From: Phycomyces nitens
Taxonomy: Eukaryota > Mucoromycota > Mucoromycetes > Mucorales > Phycomycetaceae
Direction: 5' to 3'
Assembly: GCA_022702545.1 (NCBI GenBank)
Contig: JAHRBC010000003.1
Location: 6,944,001 to 7,008,000 of the forward strand
Length of the DNA: 64,000 nucleotides
Shown here: one piece after another, positions 43,953 to 53,021 of the stretch
Position numbering within the stretch: position 1 is the stretch's first letter
How the letters are laid out: every line of letters begins with the position of its first letter
Position numbers and translations under genes: made by a program
The notes under the pieces: model-generated
The model's input: the letters and a program-made list of their open reading frames with translations, nothing else
What the model was told of the DNA's origin: nothing
The model's database searches: none

Positions 43953-45337
43953 TTACTCGACATGCTCATACTGCTTTACAGGCACGTTTATAAGATTGTA
44001 CATAGTCTGCATGCTAGATTCCATGCGACCATCATCACGTACAATACTAAACACCTTGCCTTGACCGAATCCCTTTGGACTCAATCGACCTGTGCGTCCA
44101 GCCATGTGGAGATAGGCTGCTACAGAAGATGGTTTTCCAAGAATAAACACATGAGAAACATCTGGGATGTCCATTCCGCGTGCACTAAACTCATTGGCAA
44201 TCCACAGTGTATTGGGAGAAATAGGCTGGCCAGGAATATACTCTCGAATATCTTTGGCTTCAACTTCATGTACTGCCAAACGCCTCTTGATATCAGCAGT
44301 ACTGGTTAATGCACCGACGAAAAGAATACCATTTCGAACATCTTCAACTTGTTTGAGCACAGCAATGTTCTCTAGCATACGGTCATCATTGTCTTCAAAA
44401 TCGGCTACAGGTCTTTCTACCTCGCCAGCTTCTTGGCTGTCTTCAAAAGGTTTGATGTTGCGGATCGTGTCTTCAGAAAGAAGCAAGCAATGGTGACTTA
44501 CGGTGGGGTTCTCGGCATCGTCATCCAGCTGGGTTCCTTCTGTGATGTCTACAAACACAGGATCGTCCATCCATTGTCTTTGAGTGAGCCAGTGACGAAT
44601 GGGTCGATTGAGGGTAGCTGAAGAGACCACCAATTGAGGCTTTTCTAGATCCATGGGAAGGTTCTCAAAGATGGATTCGATCAAGATCTGGGCTGGTTTT
44701 GGGTGCTGAGCGCGTCGTTGTTGATCACGCAAGGAAGCATATCGCTTTGGAAGACGTAATGCTTGATCTGCCTCGTCGAGTATGATGGAGTCTAGTCCAT
44801 TGAGACCCAAGTGGCCTTGCTGGATAAGTTCGAGTAGATGTCCAGGTGTTCCGACCACCGTGTTTGAGGTTCTAAAGACGTTTGACTCTATAAGAGAAGT
44901 GCTAGGAACAGCTGGAAGAAGACGCTGGAGCCAAGAGCCGATTTGAACAGCCAGTTCCTGGTTAGGTACGATGTAAAGTGACTGTGTTGTCTTTGGCGAG
45001 GGAGTTTGCTTGTCGAGTGTGGACAGGGCAAGTGCGATTCCGAATGACTTTCCGGTTCCGGTACGATCGCGGATAAAGAGATCTCGGCCTTGAAGGATCG
45101 GTGGAATGAACATTGACTGGGCCTTTGTGGGGGATTCAATGTTGAATTCCGAATGGAGTTTTGTGCATAGTGTATTTGATATGCCCAATTGCTATTTGAC
45201 AAAGGTTAGAGAGAACAAGGGGACCAAATATGCACAACTATTCAAACCTGAAACGATGGTTTGGTGTAGAACCTTGTGCTTTTGCTTGTGTTTGTGCTTG
45301 TGAATCTGTGCACAACATTTAGCCTCTGGGACAGCAT
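43953..45337 (-). CDS. MRH4: Mitochondrial DEAD-box RNA helicase (Mrh4-like)
   Basis: Two exons (45337-45248, 45191-43953) give 1329 nt, 442 aa. The first exon encodes a 30-aa Arg/Ser/Thr-rich leader (MLSQRLNVVHRFTSTNTSKS) that looks like a mitochondrial presequence. Helicase motifs follow: Q-motif region (SPTKAQSMFIPPIL), motif I DRTGTGKS (72-79), Ia PNQELAVQ, Ib GTPGHL, motif II DEAD (169-172), motif III SAT, V ARGMDIPDV and VI HMAGRTGR. Compared with most DEAD-box proteins the start is compact, with almost no N-terminal extension. Mrh4 (human DDX28 class) acts in mitochondrial large-subunit ribosome assembly. The specific orthology is inferred from the presequence and motif variants; the helicase call is certain. 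Confidence 0.85.
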
Positions 45338-45675
45338 TTTCAGAGATTCACTATGAATTGTATACATGTGATGGTGTAATTCAAAAATTAAATAGAATTT
45401 CAATTGCTAATAAATTTTTTTATCAAGAATTTTATATAAATATATATAAATATAAAGGCCTAAGACTAGATAAACAAATAATAATAATAATAAAAACTTT
45501 TTTCTTCTTGTGATAATCTGTATATTTATATTTACATGTAAAAATTGATGTTTTATTGTAAAAATGATAATGTATAGTATAGTTGTAATTGTTATATGCT
45601 TCAGTAGAGGTAGAGAGAGATGTATGCTTGTAAATCAAAATCAAAATAAAATTAAAATAAAAAATAAAATTAAAA
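45338..45675. other. AT-rich intergenic region between helicase promoter and bZIP 3' end
   Basis: About 340 bp of extremely AT-rich DNA, with AAATAAAATTAAAATA-like tracts at 45645-45676 just after the bZIP stop. No gene is visible. Confidence 0.5.
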
Positions 45676-46545
45676 TCAAAGGCTTCGGCCGGCCAATGCC
45701 TTGTGGGCTTCGGCAAGCTGGGCTTCCAACACCTTGATGCGACTTTCGTAAGAAGATTCTTTGATCTGCAGGTTGGACTTTTCAGAATCCAACACAGCTA
45801 CGCGCAAGAGAAGGCTGGTGTTGATCTTTTCGAGATCAGAGACGCGAATCTCAAGAGACTCCATCTTCATGACCTTCTTGAGTCTGGACCTACGAGCGGC
45901 ATCGGTGTTCTTTTGGCGCTTGAGGGCAGCCTCACAAGGAGAGAAACTGCCAGTGTCCTCGTCAATGGTGTCTCTGGGACGCTTGGTGGGAGAGTTAAAC
46001 ACAGGCGATTGGGCAGCCACGACAGGGGGCTGTGGTACACCAGGCATGGGAGCATTTGCAGCAGCCAGTGCAGCCAGTGCAGCGGGGAAACCGCCGAGAT
46101 CTGAGAACAAATTGTTAACCTGCTGAGCAGTGTCGATGGCCACCGGAGCTGGTACAAGCTGCTGGTTGACTACAAGTGGATCGACGACTGGGCCGGCCTG
46201 GAAGGAAAGATCGGGAGAAGCGACATCAAACAATGGAGAGTTGAGGATGTCGGACATATCCAGGTCGAGACCAAAACCAGCCTTTTCGAGGCAAATGTTA
46301 TCCTTGTCTTCAAAGGGAGGAGATCTGAGAAATGCATCGAGAGGAGTGGCAATTTCAGGGCTAGAATGCTCGCTTGTGTTTGGAGATGGGAGCGAGGGAG
46401 GGACAAGCCACTCGTCAAAGACGGCGCTGTCAGACATTGCCATATCTTGCGGGGTGGCAAAGGATTCAAAGAGTTGTTGGAAGACGGTGTCGTTCATGGT
46501 TGGTTTTTGTTCAGCGGGGTGTGAGAGCGCGGGTGCGGCAGACAT
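45676..46545 (-). CDS. bZIP transcription factor of the GCN4/CPC1 class
   Basis: One exon, 289 aa. The N-terminal two thirds is an acidic, Pro/Ser-rich activation region with hydrophobic clusters (FDEWLVPPSLPSPNT, LDLDMSDILNSPLF) and an Ala-rich segment (FPAALAALAAANAP). The C-terminus is a bZIP. Its basic region ALKRQKNTDAARRSRLKK closely resembles that of yeast Gcn4 (ALKRARNTEAARRSRARK), with the DNA-contacting N, A, A, S/R positions kept, followed by a leucine-zipper heptad region. Gcn4/Cpc1 activates amino-acid biosynthesis genes under starvation. Three ATG-initiated upstream ORFs (46760-46780, 46583-46678, 46569-46655) and a TGACTCA site at 47036 match the translational and autoregulatory control of this family. 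Confidence 0.9.
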   Translation of the reverse strand: MSAAPALSHPAEQKPTMNDTVFQQLFESFATPQDMAMSDSAVFDEWLVPPSLPSPNTSEHSSPEIATPLDAFLRSPPFEDKDNICLEKAGFGLDLDMSDILNSPLFDVASPDLSFQAGPVVDPLVVNQQLVPAPVAIDTAQQVNNLFSDLGGFPAALAALAAANAPMPGVPQPPVVAAQSPVFNSPTKRPRDTIDEDTGSFSPCEAALKRQKNTDAARRSRLKKVMKMESLEIRVSDLEKINTSLLLRVAVLDSEKSNLQIKESSYESRIKVLEAQLAEAHKALAGRSL

Positions 46546-46568
46546 GGTTGTAACTGGGTTTTCTTGGT

Positions 46569-46780
46569 TTAGATACTTTGGTTCAGGAGGGGGAGTTGAG
46601 TTTTGGTTTTCGAGATTTGCACGTCTTTTTGTTGAGTTTGCGAGATTTGGAACATCTTAAAGAATGATCGAAGGCCATGGTGGCGAAGTGGGAAATATTT
46701 CTGGGTAAAGTTGTGGTTGAATCGAATGTAAATAAATCGTACAGATGTACGAAGGGCGCTTAAGCGGTGAAGGAAGCCAT
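46569..46780 (-). promoter_or_regulatory. Upstream ORF cluster in the bZIP leader
   Basis: Three ATGs precede the bZIP start on the minus strand. uORF1 (46780-46760) encodes six residues, MASFTA. uORF2 (46678-46583, 31 aa) and uORF3 (46655-46569, 28 aa) overlap each other in different frames and both end 24-38 nt before the main ATG. This is the layout used by GCN4/ATF4-type genes for eIF2-dependent reinitiation control. Whether all lie in the mRNA depends on the transcription start, which is not known. Confidence 0.65.
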
Positions 46781-47035
46781 GTTGGAAAAAATTAGGGTGT
46801 AAAAAGTGGGAATATAATAAATAGTTAAAGTGGGCTCAAGGTAAAAAAAGGAAGTGGATTAAAAGAAGTGTGTGGTAATTGGTATTTACACACACACACA
46901 CACACAAAGAGGTAGGTAGAGGCAAAGAAGTAGGAAAACTTGGGAAAGTTAGAGAACAAAGGTGTCTCAAAATAGTGGGTGTTATATAGCCAGAGATCTC
47001 TGGATTCTCATAGGCCAAAGATTATCCTCTGTCTA

Positions 47036-47042
47036 TGACTCA
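47036..47042. promoter_or_regulatory. GCRE/AP-1 site TGACTCA upstream of the bZIP gene
   Basis: A perfect palindromic TGACTCA, the Gcn4/Cpc1 binding site, lies 491 bp upstream of the bZIP ATG. It could serve autoregulation as in CPC1. A single 7-mer also occurs by chance, so this is suggestive only. Confidence 0.45.
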
Positions 47043-48300
47043 TTCGCGGGATTTCCTGCCTTAATCCCTGGCTTGGTATTGGTTTTTTGTTATTGGAGAT
47101 CTAATTGGCGGGACTAGATTATATTTTCAAGGAGCTCAGTTTGGGTAGATTCAGCAAAACACTTTTATGTACCTTTGTCGTACATTAAAAATAAAATTTT
47201 GTAAGCAAAAAAAAGAAAAGCCAATCAACTGGTGGCTTGTGAAAACTGTACCCCAACACATGCTTGCTCAATAGAATTCCTAAAGGCCACAATTGCGATA
47301 TTGTAACATTCAGTGATTACAAGGCAGTCTGTTGGTGAGGTATTGATGAGATTTACCCCTATTTTTCATTTTTTATTTTTGTATTTCATTTAGTTTTACT
47401 ATTTTCCGAACCAGCGGGGCTGATTTTGCTAGCCAACAAACCTTTCTTGTGAAATGTTACACTCGATGTCTTTCTTGTCTTTGTTGTTGTCGTTTGTATG
47501 ATTTGGCGTGAATTCCAGTCAATTCCAATCAATTCCACTTGGGAATCTAGAGGTATTGTGGGGGGCAATAGAGTGTAATTCTTGACAATTGGGATTTTTG
47601 ATGGCAGAGGAATAAGATTATGGGTTGATGACCGCCGATAATCATCTTTTATCCATCTCCATACCCAAAAAGAAATAGTAACATCAATGCTATTGGGTGC
47701 GATAAGGTTAAGGAAATAGAGCAAAAAATCATTATAGCGCTCCTATCTTTTTCTTTTTCTCTAGTGCCACCACCGGGGAAACATGAACCCAGGATGGTGA
47801 GCAAAGCACTAGAGTACAAATTTCTGGTTTAGGAAATAATTTTTGCCAATATTTTAAAGTGAAACAGAAATATTGCCTTATATGGTCACTCTTATTATTA
47901 TTATCATGATTTATATGAATAAGAAACACAAAATAACAATAATGGTGATGGTGATGCTCAGCAGTTCTTCAAGTGTCCCAAATGATTGCTATTACAAATG
48001 AAGCCTTTTGTGTGTCCAATTTAAAACAATCACACACCAATGAGATCTATCCATGGCTTTCCTATTTCTTCTTATTTCTTCTCATGGCGGGGAATACATT
48101 CTAAATTATGATTGGCTCATTGACGCGTTTATTGTTTACAAAATTTAAGACCCAGAAATAATTATATTCTTTTTGAACTTTGGATATAGGCCAATCGTTA
48201 TTTCAATATCCAAGTGGTTTGATTAGGTATATTTTCAAAAATGAGCTATAATCAATCAATCAATCAACCAACCAATCCAAAATATAGACATTTATTATTT
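47043..48300. other. Intergenic region with one long hairpin
   Basis: About 1.25 kb without a supported gene. A minus-strand open frame at 47386-47724 has no recognisable domain. The only structured element noticed is the imperfect hairpin at 47761-47812. Confidence 0.5.
47761..47812. other. 52-nt imperfect hairpin
   Basis: CTAGTGC pairs perfectly with GCACTAG, CACCA with TGGTG, and CCGGGG with CCCAGG (one mismatch). A 9-nt loop closes it and there is a one-sided AGCAAA bulge. It does not fold as a tRNA. Confidence 0.5.
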
Positions 48301-50072
48301 TCAATTAACAATGCTCTTAAAGACACCTTGAGGATCCCACTTTTGTTTCAATTCACAAAGCTTGAGGTAATTGATGCCAAATTCTCTTGAACTAGGGCCT
48401 TTGAAGTCACTGTGGTTACTGTACATCCTTTCGCTATTTCCATTCTCCAAGACAGCCTGTTGAAGTTTGGATCCCCATTTCTCCATTGTCTGTGACTGAC
48501 TGGGGTCTTGCCAGCGTGCTCCAACACCAACATCGAAATTGGCATCTCGCCAGCAGAATGCCATATCTGTACGTTCATGTTTTTGAACAGCATCAGGCTG
48601 GAAAACTGCAAGGACTACGTTTGATTTGTCTGATGTAGGCACAGTTGCATAAAGTTCGTCCAGCAAAGAGAGCAGGTGCTTAAGATGGCCATAGTCAAGA
48701 TGTGGCTTAACATTGGCCGATTCGAAACGAATATAGTCAGATGTGTATGTTCCTGGTTCGTTTCCAAGAGTGCATGATTTCCAGTAGGGCATGGAAGATG
48801 TGTCTCTCATGGCTGGCTCAATGGCCAAGAAATCTGCAAAACTGGCTTCTGCTTGTTCTTGGCTGCCATTGTAGAACGGCAAGATAACCACACCTGCCTT
48901 GCCATCTGGACCCTTTCCCAAGACCATGATAAAGGCTGCCTTGGGATCTTTCTTGGCGTACCATGTGTTTATAGCCTTTACCAGAGATTCCAGCTTATCT
49001 CCAGTATATGAAAGAACGCCACTCCACACAGAGTCGGAAATCTTGTGAACTTTCAAGACAAACTAATCACGTATGAATTATGAATTATGAATTATGAATT
49101 ATGAATTATGAATGGCTTGTTTTCTGTAGTCTGTCCATATTATTTTACCTTTGTAACCACACCAAACCGATTTCCGGCTCCACGAATGGCCCAGAATAGA
49201 TCTGGATTGGAACCTTTGCTTGCCCAGACAATCTCACCATTGGCTGTAACCACTTCTGCTGCCTCAATATTGTCAACTCCCAGACTATGTCATTTATACC
49301 ATGATTAGAGTCTAGCATGTCCATTCAATAGCCTACCCATATTCTCCTGCTAGCTGGCCATATCCACCATGGAGTAGGAAGCCTCCGATACCAACATGGG
49401 AAGAAGATCCAACCACTTATTATTTTTTTGAAAAGAGAGAGAAAGGTGAGTTTTTGGTAATAGAGTCTGGATTTTGTATTACCACAGGCAAGACCATATT
49501 CTCCTGCTGCCTTTACAATGTCCTCAGCAAGACATCCACCACCAGCAATAATCGTCTTGTCGTCTGGATTGACAGTCACTTGTTTCAATAATCCCAAATC
49601 AATCACAATACCATTATCGATATTGGATTGGCCACTTGGAGAGTGGCCGCCACATTTGACAGTAAATGGAACAGAGTGGCTCTTGGCCATGATAATCTAA
49701 TCCTGTGCTTAATAAACCTGTTTTCCTGCCTTGTGGACTTACTGTCTTTGAAACATCGTTTGCATTTCCAACCATCACTACAGCCAGAGGTTTCTTCTCG
49801 GCTGCCTTGGTCCATCTCTTGATTGCCTTGTTATAGGCCTCTCCGTGGTGTGCCATGATAACCTGGGCACCAGGAGACAGAGACGACGCGAATGTGGTAA
49901 GCTGTTGAGTGGTCAGGCCAGTGTAACGCTTATTGGATTTCTTCAACCGGAAGAAGCTAGGGGCATTGGTGTTCTCTTGAGTGGTTTCTTTGGTTTCTTT
50001 GGGCTCTGCATTGGTGTCATTGGATTCGAAGCTGGCAGCAAATACGGGGTCTACACCACAGAATTGGCACAT
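48301..50072 (-). CDS. FAD-linked oxidoreductase (BBE-like, PCMH family)
   Basis: Five exons (50072-49743, 49696-49483, 49415-49337, 49284-49149, 49062-48301) give 1521 nt, 506 aa. The FAD-binding PCMH fold spans about residues 75-270: MVGNANDVSKT, the covalent-flavin site KCGGHSPSG with H128, then SSSHVGIGGFLLHGGYG. The substrate domain follows, and a C-terminal berberine-bridge-type segment (INYLKLCELKQKWDPQGVF) closes it. In bicovalent BBE enzymes a cysteine precedes the VGxGG loop; here the position is Ser, so flavin is probably linked only through His. No signal peptide is seen, so it is likely intracellular. The substrate (alcohol, sugar or alkaloid-like) is unknown. An in-frame upstream ATG at 50159 is a less likely start. 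Intron 4 holds a heptamer repeat. Confidence 0.88.
49072..49113. repeat. Six perfect copies of a heptamer in an intron
   Basis: TATGAAT is repeated six times without error inside intron 4 of the FAD oxidoreductase (49063-49148), filling half of the intron. Confidence 0.95.
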
Positions 50073-50481
50073 TTTAAATAAATAGAAGAAGAAAAAAGAG
50101 TGGAAAAGATGTGATTGTAAAGTGCGACGTGTTTTTGGCTTCTTTTTTTTAATGCTCAAAGAGACTAGGTCGGGACTCAGACTCAGCCAGCCAAAATATA
50201 TGCCAATTGATCATTACAGATTGGAATTGGTAGATATCTGTCTCTACACATTTTGGGCTGGGAGCTTATAATTGGCTTGAGCCATAAAGAACATCTCAAT
50301 AAGATATTGAGTCCAACATCCAAATATCAGCCAGCCAAACCTTTTTCTGAAAGCCAATGTTGGAGAAACAAGTTTGAACCCTTATATTTTCCGGTGCTTC
50401 ATCTTCATTGGCAGAACTACAATCTCCTATTTCCCTTTTCCCACCAGAAAAAATAGGAACCTAAAACCCATTTATTCTTTT

Positions 50482-50502
50482 ATGTCGATTTTTCAATATT
50501 AA
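50482..50502 (+). promoter_or_regulatory. Six-codon upstream ORF before the CobW-type gene
   Basis: ATG TCG ATT TTT CAA TAT TAA ends 14 nt before the main ATG. If it is in the transcript it would reduce or regulate initiation at the GTPase start. Confidence 0.4.
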
Positions 50503-50516
50503 ACACCTTCTTTCTC

Positions 50517-51880
50517 ATGACCGATTCTCGTATCCCTGTCACTGTTCTCACTGGTTTTCTAGGAAGTGGAAAGGTAAGCTTACTATATCTAAAAGGCTGC
50601 CCCCCAAATATTACCATTGCTGATTTCTCTTTTGGCCAGACAACCCTGCTCAACTATATCCTCAAGAATAGCCAACATGGAAAGAGAGTAGCCGTCATAG
50701 AAAACGAATTTGGAGAGGTGTCTGTAGATGATTCTCTTGTGGTTGATGCTGGCCAAGAGATATTCGAGACCCAAAATGGCTGGTGAGTAATGTATGCAAA
50801 TCCTGTCAAGCAAACCTACTGTTTAGTAACTAACAAAGCTTTATTTTTTTATAGTCTGTGCTGTAAAGTAAGCCCTTTTTATATATCTTGACCATGGTCC
50901 ACAGAACCTGACAATCTTTTCAATTATCTAGGTCAGAGGAGATCTTATACGCATCCTACACCAGTTGATTGATGAGCGCAAAGGCCAATTTGACATGGTG
51001 TTGATCGAAACAACCGGAATGGCAGATCCAGGGCCAGTAGCCCAGTCGTTCTTTGCAAACGAACGTATTCAGGACGCATTTAAGATCGATGCCATTGTCA
51101 CCATGGTGGATGCAAAGCACATTGCTCTTAGTTTGGGAGATGCAGAACAAGAGGCCAAGATTGAAAAAAGAGAAGAGGCATATCAACAGATTGCATTTGC
51201 AGATGTTGTCCTACTCAACAAGGCTGATTTAATTACTCGGCCTGAACTCGAGGCACTGGAGAAACGTATAAAGAGAATCAATGATGTGCCGATTATTCCC
51301 TCTATCTATGGAAAGGTGGATTTGAACATCATTTTGGCAATTGGAGGGTTTGATCTGGATCGAGTTCTCGAACGTGAGCCTGGGTTTCTACATGAAAAGG
51401 AGGAACATGGCCATAGCCAAAGCCATAGCCATGTAGGTTCTACAGTACATCTGGTACTCACAGCTCATCTCTATATACAATTAGGCTCATCAGGGACAAA
51501 TCACTTCTGTGGGGATATGTGAGGTTGGTGAAGTAGACTATGATCTTCTCAACCGATGGCTCCAGAGTGTACTGGCTTCAATGGGAAAGGACATTTATCG
51601 TATGAAGGGTATTCTGAATGTGCACGGAGAACAAGATCGCTATGTATTCCAAGGTGTACACATGGTATGTGCTTGTAATATAGACCCTAGAATGCTTGAT
51701 TTAATTCATTTGCCTATTTACAATGTGCTTTAGATTATCGATGGTCAACAGGATAGAGCATGGGGTCCAAATGAAGATAGAACAAACAAATTGGTTTTCA
51801 TTGGAAAGAACCTCGACCGAACTGCACTTGTCAGTAGTTTTCAAAAATGCCTTGTCAGCAATACTCCTATTACACTCTAG
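50517..51880 (+). CDS. CobW/COG0523 metal-chaperone GTPase
   Basis: Six exons (50517-50573, 50640-50782, 50855-50867, 50932-51432, 51485-51664, 51734-51880) give 1041 nt, 346 aa. Walker A is GFLGSGKTT. The metal-binding CxCC motif (NGCLCCKVRGD) is encoded across a 13-nt exon. A Walker-B-like [10 protein letters not shown] segment and the guanine-specificity motif NKAD follow. A His-rich stretch ([11 protein letters not shown]) lies in the linker before the C-terminal domain, which ends with GQQDRAWG. Members insert zinc, cobalt or other metals into client proteins. The CPELVPI N-terminal tag of ZNG1-type proteins is absent, so the client cannot be assumed to be methionine aminopeptidase. Confidence 0.92.
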
Positions 51881-51938
51881 ATAACAATACAATAATATTA
51901 CATTTCCTCTAAATCTATATAATGTAAAATGGCATTAA

Positions 51939-52747
51939 TCATGCTTTTCCTTCGACATCGCTTTGATCTGAATTGCTGGTATATTGTGGATTAGCTTCAG
52001 ACTTGACCTTTGGTTTCTTTTGCTTGGGTGGTTTGGGAAACTTCCACAACTCGCCTCGACCACACAGAGTCTCTAGGCCCAGACCGGGTCCAACATCCAG
52101 TAGAGGATAGACCTCTTTTTCGAGTACACTCATCTCGGAGCTAGTAAACCGACTGAGGACAAAGTCTGCTACTGCATCATGCGATCTATCGCTAGGATCA
52201 TCAGGAGGTCGCCCGATTCCAATACGCACTCGCTTAAAGTTATCAGAGCAGAGGTGTTGAATGACAGACTTGATTCCATTGTGGCCATTGGCTGATCCAC
52301 CTGATTTCATTGACACCTTGCCAAGAGGTCTCTGGAGATCATCGTGGAGGACATAAATGTTTGAAGGATCTATAGAGAACTCCCGTACTTTGACCAGATT
52401 TAGATCTCTTGTTAACTTTTATTTTGATAATATGGTCCTTACCAGCCTTTGACACACTTGGTCCACTGACATTCATCAGTAGACGAGGCTTGAGCAAGGT
52501 GACATTGATCATTGTCCGGGATTTGTCCTTGTTTTCAATGTCAAGCAATGTCTGGGAAATCGATGCTTTCAAGGTACGGTTTTGTGTCCAGGTAAGATCA
52601 AGTTTATTGGCAATCTGATCCAAAACCATCATTCCTACATTGTGCCTGGTATTTGGATGAGTGTAGTTTCCCAAACCAACCAACTAAGAAAGTCATTATA
52701 TTGCAATGATAATCATGGCATCTTACGAGGACCCGGATCGTCTGCAT
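51939..52747 (-). CDS. PTH1: Peptidyl-tRNA hydrolase (Pth1 family)
   Basis: Three exons (52747-52727, 52683-52443, 52387-51939) give 711 nt, 236 aa. The catalytic site is intact: GLGNYTHPNTRHNVG with N13 and the catalytic His21, HDDLQRPLGK with the conserved Asp, and GGSANGHNGIKS with the substrate-binding Asn. GRPPDD and a C-terminal lid helix follow. The last 35 residues are a Lys/Pro-rich extension (PKPPKQKKPKVK) beyond the bacterial core. The enzyme frees tRNA from prematurely released peptidyl-tRNA. In fungi Pth1 is often mitochondrial, but there is no strong presequence here (start MQTIRVLLVG), so location is uncertain. It is divergent from CCT3 with 274 bp between starts. Confidence 0.94.
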
Positions 52748-53021
52748 AAGTATATTAAATATTGCTAATATATATATATAAATATATATATAAATAAAAT
52801 AGTATATATACTTGAAAAAAAAAAAAAAAAGGCGGACATTGGGTTTGCAGGTGCACTTTTTGCGACGTCATTGCAATGGAAAACGAATGAGCGTGTTTTG
52901 ATTCGCCTGTCAAAAATATGTGAAGCCTATATTTTTACTGCACGCACGCGCGCTTCCCCTCCTTTTGCCAACCTACCTTTCCCTTTCCCCTCCGCCTCTT
53001 TAAAAAAAAATCATCATCAAG
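52748..53021. promoter_or_regulatory. Short divergent promoter between PTH1 and CCT3
   Basis: 274 bp contain TA-repeat-rich sequence (52769-52811), a run of 16 A residues at about 52815-52830, and a C/T-rich leader (52952-52999) before the CCT3 ATG. The A-tract is a likely nucleosome-excluding element. Confidence 0.5.

Noticed and set aside
45188..45202. Helicase start near 45188
   Set aside because: That codon is TTG. A short upstream exon with a true ATG at 45337 and a mitochondrial-type leader joins in frame.
47761..47812. Possible tRNA or tRNA fragment
   Set aside because: The outer 7-bp stem resembles an acceptor stem, but there is no valid T-arm, D-arm or B box, and the length is only 52 nt.
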